Translations under genes and position numbers: made by a program
Shown: piece by piece, positions 41,125 through 51,085 of the stretch
How positions within the stretch are numbered: the stretch's first letter is position 1
Layout: the number at the start of each line of letters is the position of its first letter
Notes under the pieces: model-generated
Database searches by the model: none
What the model was told of the DNA's origin: nothing
Seen by the model: the letters and a program-made list of their open reading frames with translations, nothing else
NCBI GenBank assembly: GCA_024036415.1
Contig: JAMWET010001656.1
Location: 327,501-391,500 of the forward strand
DNA: 64,000 nucleotides
Direction: 5' to 3'
DNA from: Prochilodus magdalenae
Taxonomy: Eukaryota > Chordata > Actinopteri > Characiformes > Prochilodontidae

Positions 41125-41765
41125 AACATAGTACAAGCTAGAGTTTGATAAGATATTCAATAGTTGATTACTGGTTAATTTTTATAAGGACAGAATAACT
41201 ACTGAATTAGTAATTCAACTACTGTAATGTTAAGTAAGGATTGTATTACATAAGTTTAGTAAGAACTGGTTGAATTTTAGTTCGTTTTTAAAGGTGTTAA
41301 ATGAATTCTGTGAGATATCCATATAATATACAGATCTAAAATAACTTGTAGTGTAGTTGTTCTTTTAGTTATTTAAAAAAAAAAAGTATTAAATTAATAC
41401 TGTGCAACATCCACATGACGTACAGATCTAAAATCAGCGACCCATCTGAAAAAAACATACTATAAGTTTTAGATTGGTAAGATGTGAGGTGGTCGATTTT
41501 TAGTTACTTTTTATTATTACTATAATGAGACATCCATATGACATACGGAACTAATTTTTCTCGTAGTATACAGAGATCCATCTGCCGAACATACTACAAC
41601 ATTTGGTTTAGTAAGATGTACTGTGTTTGATTTTTTTGTTTATTTTTATAAGTACTAAAAAAAAAAGAAAAAAACTGAAATAATGCTATGAGACATTCAT
41701 ATGGCTTACAAATGTAATATTGCTTTTAATATACAGTGACCAATTGCTACTAAATAATTTCTTTG
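41125..41765 (-). repeat. Left tandem array of the ~142-bp unit, inverted orientation
   Basis: Repeated blocks in order are CATACTACAAC-like, a GGTTTAGTAAGATGT-like block, TTTTTAGTTA, GAGACATCCATATGACATAC, AGATCTAAAAT and ACAGAGATCCATCTG. Units start near 41131, 41247, 41461 and 41596, with one deleted unit between. Read on the minus strand these match the right array. Confidence 0.75.
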
Positions 41766-42549
41766 AGATACCAAACATTTTTGAGGTTTTGAAAGTGTAA
41801 CGCAAGCAAATGTTAAGCTTATATGTGATGCAAATTATTATTATTTTTTTATTAATTTCAGCCTCATTATTTGTACACAGCATTTTTGTAATTTATACCT
41901 TAGTGACAAAAATGGCTGTCTACTAAAGTCTGTAACACAAACACAAGAAGAGCAAAATGTTGCTCTAAAATGTTATTGTCAATATATTTTGAAGCATTAG
42001 TGTAAAACAAGGTACACTTTTGCCTGATTCAAAATGTACAATAATTTACAATTATTTAACTCAGACAAGACTTTCTTTATACATAGAAGTAGGCAATGCC
42101 CTGAAATGAATGGTTATTTGATGATTCCTTGATAAAGAAAATGATTCTATATGTAACCATGAACAATCAATGAACCATGTGTATGACTGAAAGGATTTTT
42201 TCCGCATAACAAGGTTGGTTCTGTATTGCATCAAAAGTTTTATTGTTATGAGGTTGAAGTTAAGATAACTTACACAAAGAAAGAAGTTTCGATAAATTCA
42301 TGTAGTGGGTTTGCAAGATGTGTCTTTGTATTTTGCACATGATCTTTAATCTGTATATCATACAGATTGTCACAGTTGGAATGTTTTTACAAAAAAATCT
42401 ACGTACTGAGAGAAAAAACTAAAGAAAATGTTTAATTATATATATGTTTAATGAATGTTACTTTTTATAAATTGCAATATTAATGAGTACATTTATGACA
42501 GTATTTATCCATCACAACCTTTTTAAAGTAGTTTCCACTGGTTACTAAA

Positions 42550-43690
42550 CAAAAGGTTGTAATATGTTTGTCAGATGGGTTTGTTAATGCTGCAAACAAT
42601 ATTAGATCTGTATGTCATGTGGATGTCTCACAGGAGTATTTTATTACATATAAATATTAATTAGAATTCAACCATGGTATATTTGACCAAACTAAGTGTT
42701 GTATTATGTTTGCCCGATAGGTCTCTGTATACTACAAGCAATATTAGATCGGTACGTCATATGAATATCTCATAATAGTAATTTAATACTTATAAAAATA
42801 CACTAAAAATCAACCATGGTATACTTTATCAAACTAAAGGTTGGATTATGTTCAGCAAATTAGTCTCTTTATATTACTAGCAATATTAGGTGTGCGTCAT
42901 ATAGATGTCTCACAGTAGTAATTATTAGTTGTAACAATTAATTAAAATGCAACCATGGTATATTTTACCAAACTTAGTAGTAATTTAATACTTTTAAAAA
43001 ATTAACTAAAAACCATCCACAGTATTTCTTACTAAACTAAAGGTTGTAATATGTTCAGCAGATGGATGTCTGTACACTACAGGTGAATTTAGATCTGTAT
43101 GTAATGTAAATGTCTTATAGTAGTACTTTAATTCTTTTAAAAATTAAGTCAAATTCAACCGTGGTGTATTTTACCAAAGTAAAGGTTGTAGTATGTTTTT
43201 CAGATGGATGTCTGTATACCCTAAGTGATTTTAGATATGTATGTCTCACATTAATCATTTAATACTTTTGAAAATTAACTAATAATTTAACATGGTGTTT
43301 CCTGAACCAGCAGTAACAACTGAGTGCCCTTGAGCTAGGCACCTATCCCCCAAACACTCTCCAGGTGTTGAGGGCTGCCCACAGCTCCGAGCAGGTGTGC
43401 TCCATGCCTCCAGTGTGGGTGTGGGTTGGGGATGGGCTAAATGCGGATGAAATGTGTGCAAATCACAAATGGCAAAAATAAATAATGGCCTCACCTAATT
43501 CCTTATTCTATGTTTATGAGATGGCTCACTGTATACTACACATACTTTTAGATCTGTATGTGACGTGGATGTCGCACAGCAGTAATTCAATCCTTATAAA
43601 AAATTAACCAGAAATCAACCGTATGTCTTACCAAACTAAAAGTTGTAGTATGTTTGTAAGATGTGTTTTAATAAAAAATAAAAATACATT
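42550..43690 (+). repeat. Right tandem array of the ~142-bp unit
   Basis: The anchor (G/A)GTTGTA(A/G)TATG recurs at 42555, 42697, 42839, 43042, 43184 and 43641. Adjacent full units are 142 bases apart. Each unit contains CAGATGG.TCTGTATAC, TTAGATCTGTATGTCATGTG, GATGTCTCACAGTAGTAATT and CAACCATGGTATATTTTACC. The gap after 42839 is a partly deleted unit. The gap after 43184 holds a SINE-like insertion. Confidence 0.85.
43297..43495 (-). mobile_element. SINE-like insertion in the right array
   Basis: CTGAGTGCCCTTGAGCTAGG, ACCTATCCCCCAAACACTCTCC and GGGATGGGCTAAATGCGGAT is sequence of the kind that recurs widely in fish genomes as a short retroposon. It interrupts the 142-base periodicity. Strand and family are uncertain. 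Confidence 0.45.
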
Positions 43691-44750
43691 TAAAAATCCT
43701 TTAATCTTTAATCTCTCTCAAAACTGTCCACAGATGACACTATTGTGCTAACAGTACACACTGCCCTCACACACTTGGACAGAAAGAACAAACATGTGAG
43801 AATGCTGTTCACAGACTTCCTGTTTACACATGACTGTGTAGCGAAACACACATCCAACATCATCTTCAAGTTTGCTGATGACACCACCATCCTAGGCCTC
43901 ATCACAGATGGAGACGAGACTGCCTACAGAGACGAGGTCAGCGGCCTGTCAGAGTGGTGCTACCACAATAACCTCAGTCTTAACATCAGCAAAACTAAGG
44001 AGATGATCGTAGACTACAGGAAGCTGCAGAGGGGTGGTCACTCTCCCCTGTACATCAACGGAGCCGAAGTGGAGAGTGTCAGCACAGTTAGGTTCCTCAG
44101 TGTACACCTCACCGATGACGTCACCTGGTCACTCCACACCAACAAAGTAGTGAGGTCTGCCCGTCAGCGCCTCTTCATCCTGAGAAGGCTCAGGAAGTTT
44201 AGTCTGCCTCACTGACATCCTCACCAACTTCTACAGATGCACCATCACGCCGCAAGGCCCTGAAGAGAGCCATGAGGCCAGCCGAATCCATCATAGGCAG
44301 CAAACTACCACATCTACCAGTCCGCTGCCTGAGGAAAATCTGATTGGATTGTAGACGCCCAGCACACGGCCTGTTCACCTTACTGCCATCAGGCAGGAGG
44401 TATCGCAGCATCCAAGCCAGAATAAACCAGCTAATGATCAGTTTTTGCCCCCAAGCCATCAGGTTCCTGAACAAGCTATGAGCCTTTCACCAATACCACT
44501 GTACTCTGACACTTTATTATTATTATTATTTATCTATCACTGCTATGGACAATATCACTGACTCACTTTAAACAACAGACATATATATTTATATTAAATA
44601 TCTATAGATACATCTCCGCTCTCTCTCTCAGACTATCTTTGTCTAATAATTGTACATATCAAAGAATTTCTACAGACCCCTCCTGTCTTTGTATATTCTG
44701 TATGTTTTGTATTTATTTAAAATATCTTTTTTTTTTTTTTTTTTAAGATA
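43690..44750 (+). pseudogene. LINE reverse transcriptase fragment with internal deletion
   Basis: Reads [20 protein letters not shown], then directly LFTHDCVAKHTSN, KFADDTTILGLITDGDETAY and [20 protein letters not shown]. The core of the reverse transcriptase between LFTDF and LFTHDC, including the SSAFNT and [11 protein letters not shown] blocks, has been removed, although FADD remains. The C-terminus continues out of frame to about 44480. A 3' UTR-like AT-rich tail with poly-T runs to 44750. The LINE is the same broad type as those at 18.7 and 57.4 kb. Confidence 0.8.
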
Positions 44751-45032
44751 TCTTTTTGTAACAGTACCTGCACATTAGAGACGCTCCCTTGCCGTCTTCA
44801 GCACCCGTATCAGCGATTGTGGCTATTTTCATCAAACGTACTCAGCGAAACGAAAGATCGGGAACTATGACGAAATATAATGGCTGTAGTTTGTTCCCTG
44901 GTTTACTACAGCTTAGTGGTTAAAATGCAGTTTCACAAATTTTAGCAGGTTGTCTTTGAGCGGCAGGAGGCGCCAAAGGTGAATATCCGCCGAATATCCA
45001 ATTTCAACTTAACTTGACCGAGCTGATCCAGC

Positions 45033-45645
45033 TGACGTCGAACTGGAAGTTTTCTGTACAACGTAGATAATTCTGAACATATTAGCAAGGCACCTGTAGG
45101 TCCATACGAAAAGTATGCCTATAGCATTACAACACTTTGTGCATAATTTTGTGATGTTCCCTGGATACAAGCCTGTAATGACATCAAAGAGGAACTCCAC
45201 CGAATCGCAGATGTGTCTTTGTTAACTAAAAACAAGAAAGGAAACCACATGGAAGCAATAGATAAATACTTTCCCATTATTTAATCTTTCAGGATTTTTA
45301 AGGGTCATTAGCTGTACTGATGGAACTCACATTCCCATTACAACCCATTTGGAAAATGAAGGGGACTATGTAAACATAAAATCCTTCCACACCATTAATG
45401 TACAGATAGTGAACATTATAACATTTCATACAAATGGGCAGTCAATAAATTATACCAGAGAGGCTTTGTGACATTGTAATGGCCTTTGTTGAATTTCACA
45501 ACATTGCCACCATCAGAGGAGAGTGACACCCTGCCATACCCCATATACAGCCTGAAGAGGAACATGACCTCCACATAGCTGACTACAGAGATTGTAATTA
45601 TCAGTGACACGGTCTGCAACCAGTATTTTTTTTGACAAACTGCTA
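45033..45645 (+). pseudogene. PIF/Harbinger transposase remnant
   Basis: Broken frames read TGSFLYNVDNSEHISKAP, then KEELHRIAD, then VISCTDGTHIPITTHLENEG and DYVNIKSFHTINVQIVN, then RLCDIVMAFVEFHNIATIRG and HDLHIADYRD. These are ordered blocks of a HARBI1-like DDE nuclease. The Asp of C.DGTHI is present. About 100 codons between INVQI (45420) and the final block (45465) are deleted, removing the second catalytic Asp and the Glu. Several stops confirm decay. Confidence 0.85.
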
Positions 45646-46114
45646 CATGCCTGCAGCTTGAAAAAAAGAGACTATTAATATTAAATATTCCATTCCACTC
45701 TCTAAATATTTCATGTATTTGGTGAGACACATGAACATTTTCTTACTGTTACAAGCTATGCTCTAGAGGTGGATGGTCCCTCATTTGCTTGGGAACTGCC
45801 TGTCAGATTTGTTAGAGGATAATCACACACATGATCATATATTTGATATTCTACAAACTAGTTTACCTCTGTAGGCCTCACAGTATCATCTTGCTCTGAT
45901 GCAGATGTTTTTTTTCATCATGCTGTAACAATGATTATTCTTTTATCGAAAGCTTTGAATCAGACAAGAGCTAAAGATATGCAGGTCACTTACATCTGCA
46001 GGAGGCTCAGTTAATGACACTACACCATCAATCACTGTGGAGAGATTACATTCCATAAAAACTGTTCAGATGCAGTTTATAATAATATAATGTAAATTTT
46101 ATGTAATGAACCTA

Positions 46115-46510
46115 CCCTGAACATAGGCAACAGTGTCCTGTATGGCTGTTGGCTCTGATGAGCTTCCTCCAGGTAACGAGGTTCCTCCTGGTTCCTCCAG
46201 GGAGCTTCCATCAGTTATAGGCTGGCCACTGTTCTGTGACAGTGCCAGCTCTTCAGCCTGTGTGAAAGGTGGTGGTGGTGGACCCCCTCCTGTTCTTCGC
46301 CTCTGCCTTCTTGGTTCAAAAAAAGGTTCTATAATTTAAGCAATTTTTGCCATGCTAACTCCCGTTCTTTTGTGGACACCAGTGTGCGTCTAAATATGGG
46401 TTCATAGTCTGCATATACAGATATGAATATTTCATGCTCCACTGATGTAAAATACGACGCTCTACTCTTCTACTGATTGAGAGCCATTGTAAATCCATTT
46501 TGCGGCGCTC
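46115..46510 (-). pseudogene. Myb/SANT-like partner protein of the Harbinger element, remnant
   Basis: On the minus strand, frames read SVEHEIFISVYADYEPIFRR, then STKERELAWQKLLKL, then after a stop and frameshift QRRRTGGGPPPPPFTQAEEL and EPGGTSLPGGSSSEPTAIQD. The first part resembles the Myb/SANT DNA-binding domain and the second the proline/glycine-rich linker of Harbinger accessory proteins, which bring the nuclease to DNA and the nucleus. It converges with the transposase remnant, as in two-gene Harbinger elements. Confidence 0.7.
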
Positions 46511-46770
46511 CATTGAGAATGTCTTTTTACAGGTAACCTTGAACGCGCCTCCGCGGAGTGATCTTGATTACCAAAAGTCGAAACAGCTGTTCTGGAACCG
46601 AACACTCTGGCTATGTCACGCCGAGGTAAATCGATTCAGAGATCAGAGTTGAGTTTAAAGTATGCTTACTATTGTTACTGTGCATCAATACACCCACCTG
46701 GCGGCTAGACATAAGCAGCGTCACTCTCTCTTGTTAGCAAAGTGTCGTTTTCAACGGTACGATTCAGGTG

Positions 46771-46830
46771 ATGAACGAGAGGTTCGGCCTACATGAAGAT
46801 GAGAGGGTGCGGCTTCTGCGTGGAGTTAAG
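46771..46830 (+). CDS. Possible first coding exon of a Mic25/Mic19-like (CHCHD6/3) gene
   Basis: An open stretch starting at ATG 46771 encodes 20 residues, MNERFGLHEDERVRLLRGVK, and ends at a good donor (AAG then GTAAAG). The FGL.EDERVRLLRGVK part is like the N-terminus recalled for MICOS subunit Mic25, where (V)SFG.DE.ERVRVL.GV(R/K)LS follows the start. In human, CHCHD6 lies next to PLXNA1 and FAM50A next to PLXNA3, so a chchd6 copy near fam50a would fit an ancient duplicated block. Against it, the usual myristoylated MG start is absent and no second exon was found. The remaining 17 kb would then be intron. Confidence 0.35.
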
Positions 46831-46929
46831 GTAAAGCTAGCTTACTAATTAGCCTTGAGGACGCATCAAGTTGACTACGTGTAGTGATGATGAGTAGCTG
46901 TTACATTGGCGTGTAAGCAGTCCAGTTTG

Positions 46930-47305
46930 TCACCCAGATGTGGTATTGGTATGTCCTTAGTCACTCCACTTTTTAATAATCCGTTGGACAGTTCTTAACC
47001 CGATGTTAGTAGTTTCTGCAATGTCCTGAGATGTTTTCTCTGCTTGATGCATGCCAATAACTTGACCGTTTCAATCATAAATTGATCTTTGCCACGACCA
47101 CAGGATGTGTCTTTCGACATGGTTCAAATGAGACACTACTCACTAGGGTTCTTGTTCATCAGTTAGGGTTCTTGCCAGCTGAAACATGATCACCCATGCG
47201 GTAATTATAATTTTATAATTTAAAGTATTTATTTATAATGAAAGGCTTCTATGTATTTGCGTAGTTAAATCCAGGCAGTGACCTTTTTTTGCCCAGGCAT
47301 CCATA
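46930..47305 (-). pseudogene. Tc1-like element, transposase N-terminus and terminal region
   Basis: On the minus strand the sequence reads MSKDTSCGRGKDQFMIETVK then LACIKQRKHLRTLQKLLTSG, the helix-turn-helix start of a Tc1-family transposase. It is preceded by GCCAGC(T)GAAA, TAATTACCGC and TGGATTTAACTACGC motifs leading to GGGCAAAAAAAGGTC near 47290, like a Tc1-type end. The catalytic domain is missing. Confidence 0.6.
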
Positions 47306-48099
47306 ATACAGTTTGCACTAATAAAAAAATCTAATTAAAGAGATCTGCAATAATAAGAAAGTGTAGCTATAACACACAGGAAGTGTGCAGCAAGAATCCA
47401 TCAGATTCCATCAGAATTTGCAGTTTGTAAAAGCTTCGGTACTAGTAAAAGTGTTTCACGTCTTGTAAATTAGTTTTTACTTTTTGTAATTGTGTTTTCT
47501 GAAAAGTAATTTGTTTTACACTTCTCGTCCACCATGAATTACAGACGTGTACGGTTTATTCAGACTAGTTAAACTCCAGGTCCACATATACATAATTTAA
47601 TAATGACTAATACAAATATGAATTTAAGACAACATTTTATTATGAACTAATTTATTATGTCATAATATGCATTACAGAGATGTACAGCTTCAGATCTCTA
47701 AAATAAAGGTATAGATATCTAGAACTTGTCTTTTGACAAGTAAGAAATTATTGAACTAGTTAGAATGCAGATTTGACTAGTAGTAAATACATTTTCTCTT
47801 TGTGTATGTATAATACAGGTATCTGTAATATTGTGTTGTATTGTAGGAATACATTAGAATGAGTAATAGACTAGTCATAAGAGGAGTGATAACTTCACAG
47901 ATGTCTTTAATGATGGTACTAAGATTTAAAATTCAGTTTGAGAGATCTACAGTTGTATTTCTTACTAGTCAAAATTATGTTTCAGATCTCTCCACTGATT
48001 TCATGAATACATAAAAATTACAATATTTGCATTTCAAGTATATTTATGAGATTGACATTAGCTTGAAAAAAGATGGTATGCATGCAGCAAGTCAGAAAA
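47306..48099. repeat. AT-rich stretch with recurring ACTAGT and AGATCT motifs
   Basis: GAGATCTG/AGATCTCT and (G)ACTAGT(C/T) recur several times in both orientations (for example near 47341, 47451, 47565, 47695, 47755, 47776, 47871, 47941, 47966), suggesting a decayed internally repetitive transposon. No unit length could be fixed. No coding signal. Confidence 0.35.
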
Positions 48100-48280
48100 G
48101 GGTATAGGTGTGTAAAAATTCCAGCAGTGCTGCTGTGTCTGGTTGGCTCACACCAACACAAAACACACACCACCACCTTGTCAGTGTAGACAGTTTGTAA
48201 TTGTAAAACTACAAATTGCAACTTTATGATAAGTGGAACTGATCAAATGGAAAATGAGCCTAAACACCACAGTGGTGGAC
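48100..48280. mobile_element. Foldback repeat fragment, copy 4
   Basis: AATTCCAGCAGTGCTGCTGT, ACACACACCACCACCTTGTC and TTTGTAATTGTAAAACTACA correspond to the right arm of the family at 11.8 kb. Only this arm is present. Confidence 0.6.
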
Positions 48281-50276
48281 AGGAAATGTCATTTGTTCAT
48301 GTACTTACTATACTACTAAGGTAGTTTTTTGTGTGGATCTGCACTGAAGTATTTCCATTTTGGGTGACTTTTTATCTCCTCTACATTCAAATATCTTACT
48401 TTTTACTCTACTACATTATAAGTTACTTGTTCCTTGTATGTGCATAACAATCTAATGAAAGCATAAATAAGCACACCAATAAGTGTACAGTTTGTTTTGA
48501 CCTATTGGACAGACCTTGGTTTTTTGCGTTTTAGTGTTTTTGATAGAGAATCTTCTATCTAGAGATTCTATAGTCTTTCAACCTATAATGAGTTACATAC
48601 ATTCTAATAAATCCTGCTGCTTTCACTTTCAATTCTTATGTAAATTTTTGCTTTTGTACGTTTACTCAAGTGGAGGTCAAAAGGAAGGATTTGGTTTGTG
48701 TATTTATTTACTGTGTGTGTGTGATAATAAGGAAAACCCAGGTATGATCCGACTCTTTCATAAAATAACATAAGGATGGGATGCAAGATATGCCATTTCA
48801 GTATTTCTGTATAAAACAGAGAACAACAATGGATTAAATAAAAACACTGCTTATGATTTGAATTTTGTTTGAAGGCTCACTGGCAAAACTCCAAGTACCA
48901 TTTACAAGAGTAAATCCATTTTTTGTCTCCACACTCAAAACACAAAAAACATTTCTGGCAGTGAGTAAGTAGTGGATGACATTCATTCAGTCACGAGTAG
49001 TCAGCTTTGTCAGGGTGGTTGCCCTAGCCTGTTGTGTTTCAGAGCCAAGGATGTCCCCTTTTGGTATGATGCTTCAAATGTGACAGAGAATTTTACCTGC
49101 CTCATTTCTGAGAAACTGAAGGGGACAGCTGGTGTGAACTTCTAGCTCTGGACCTATGCATTTGTTATATTTTTAAGATGCTTGCCCAGAGGTTCCCAAT
49201 GCCAGTCCTAGTGATTGCATGTTCTGTATACTTTTGTGGTTTTCTGCTTAACACACTTGACCAGACGAAAGTAATCCAGGTCCAGAAGGTAGAATACTTA
49301 AATTGTCCTGGGGTAGATTTTTACTATTTGGACCTGGTTTATGCACCTCTATACCGGATCCAGCATGAATGGAGTTTCTTCACTGGTTTGTGAGCTGAAT
49401 TAGGTGTGCCGGATAGAGAATGATCACAAGAATTTAGTGTATAGTTTGGAGTATTTCTGTTAGTTGTGTTTTTTTTCCAGAAAACAAATGCTTACTGCCC
49501 AGATTTATAGTTTTCAAAATTCATTTTTCATTTCACAAAAGGAGAGACAGACAGCACAACAGGACTAACCAGAGCTATGCAGAGTCAAAGAAGGTCAAGC
49601 TGGTGAGTTATGCATACCTTTACCATGCTAGCTGTATGAACACAAGTTAGTAAAGCTCTCTGACTCTTTTACTGTGGAGCCCTGTCGTTGTCTACTTGGT
49701 TTGGCATTGTCTTACTGTAATAAACAAGGATTTCCCTGAAAAAAGATGTCATCAGTATGGCAGCATATGTTGCTCGAATTGTTCAGCATTAATGATGCTT
49801 TCACAAATGTGCAAGTTACTCATGTCATGTGTGTAACCCATATGAAATATGGACCTACTAAAACCAACTACCACTCACTGCAGAACCACAAGTCCATAGG
49901 GGTGGACCCGGACCTGATCCAACTTCACCCACATCTTCTTTCCTTGGTCTGAAATCATCACATTTCTGTTTTTGACTTATGACTTATTGTATTGGTCCTG
50001 TTGCATATTTCTCTGTGGGAAAGCAGCATATGTATCTGGTGGTTTTGTTTTTTTTCCTCAATGTTACCCCGCCCTGAATGCCACAACACAGCTTTTATAT
50101 TTTTCTTGTGATTCAGCACCTCATTTTTTTTAACATTCTGGCAAAAAGTCTATTCTGTAGGGATACAGCTTAAGTGTACTTATGATAGATGAGTTCAGTT
50201 GAAAACGTCACATGTGTTCTAGTGTTTGAAAACATTTGGCAGGTCAAAATAACCCACACAACTGTGTTTTACAAAA
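48281..50276. other. Non-coding stretch, no supported feature
   Basis: Short open frames only. The segment 49556-49611 is flanked by an AG and a GTGAGT and was considered as an exon but has no recognised protein content. Otherwise AT-rich, with no clear repeat. Confidence 0.4.
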
Positions 50277-50284
50277 CAATTTGG

Positions 50285-50695
50285 GGTACCACTTTAAAAT
50301 AAGGCTACCTTTATAAAGAGTTTATAGATGGTTTAAATTAGGGTACTAATGGTTATTAAATAGGCCATAAACACATTAAATTCATTAATAAGCAGTTACA
50401 ACACATAAATAAGATTATTATTAGCCTAACAGTGAACACACATACTTTTATACTGTTTAAACTCAGATTTTGATGTTTACTAAACTTACCTTGTCTTTTT
50501 CATCAGTCCACATAACCCTGTCAGCTTCAATACATATTCATGTGCATCATATGGAGGAGCTCTTTTTCATAATGCGTTATAACTGCTTATTAATAATTTG
50601 TAAAGTGTTTATAACCTAATTAATAACCAATAGTAACCTATTAGTAAACCATTTCTAAATCCTTTATAAAGGTAGCCTTATTCTAAAATGGTACC
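50285..50695. mobile_element. Palindromic hAT MITE with 8-bp target duplication
   Basis: A 411-base element with long inverted ends: GGTACCACTTTAAAATAAGG on the left and, reversed, GGTACCATTTTAGAATAAGG on the right, continuing through CTACCTTTATAAA. It is bounded by CAATTTGG on both sides (50277-50284 and 50696-50703), an 8-base target duplication typical of hAT. Much of the inside is also self-complementary (TTAATAAGCAGTTA against TAACTGCTTATTAA). No coding capacity. Confidence 0.88.
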
Positions 50696-50779
50696 CAATT
50701 TGGTATTACTAACAGAAATGGCCCAATATATCTACAAAATCATATTACATGATATATAACTTGATAAACCACTCCTTCT

Positions 50780-51085
50780 ACCTTGTTACTACACTCCTTG
50801 TCCATTTTATCAGCTCCACTTACTATATAGGCACACTTTGTAGTTTTACAATTACAAGCTGTAGTTTCTCTTGATTGTTGCCCTGTTCTTCAATGGTCAG
50901 GACCCTCTCAGAGCGGGTACTATTTGGGTGGTGGATCATTTGTAGCACTGCAGTAGTGCACAGACGTAGTGGTTGTGCGTAAGTGTGTGTTGTGCTGCTG
51001 GAGTTTTTTAAATCCTGTGTTCACTCACTGTCCACTCTATTAGACACTCCTACCTTGTTGGTCCACCTTGTAGACTCATTTACTG
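50780..51085. mobile_element. Foldback repeat fragment, copy 5
   Basis: GTCCATTTTATCAGCTCCAC, CACTTTGTAGTTTTACAATT, CTTCAATGGTCAGGACC and TTTGGGTGGTGGATCATTTG give the left arm. CTATTAGACACTCCTACCTT then follows after a deletion of the middle. Same family as the element at 11.8 kb. Confidence 0.7.

Larger units (their letters stand above)
39123..45024. mobile_element. 5.9-kb foldback element with long inverted ends and inverted inner arrays
   Basis: The left end (39123-39252 plus 40839 to about 40925) and the right end (about 44775-45024) are diverged inverted copies. Shared blocks include ATTGGATATTCG, GCGCCTCCTGCCGCTC, GGAACAAACTAC and GAGTA followed by a GAAGACG-like block. Both outer borders carry GATCCAG (39116-39122 and 45025-45031), a candidate 7-base target duplication. 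Inside are two arrays of a ~142-base unit in opposite orientation around a central spacer (about 41.8-42.5 kb). No open frame of its own was found, so it is non-autonomous. Later insertions are a Tc1-like element in the left arm and a SINE-like piece and LINE in the right arm. The superfamily is unknown. Confidence 0.7.

Noticed and set aside
41125..43690. CRISPR array or centromeric satellite
   Set aside because: The genome is eukaryotic, the units are 142 bases without unique spacers, and the two arrays are inverted inside a transposon rather than a long satellite.
45416..45730. 104-codon minus-strand open frame
   Set aside because: It is the antisense of the Harbinger transposase remnant on the plus strand, which has recognisable family blocks.
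49556..49611. Possible 56-base exon between AG and GTGAGT
   Set aside because: The translation has no recognised content and its neighbours show no other exon; the acceptor tract is poor.
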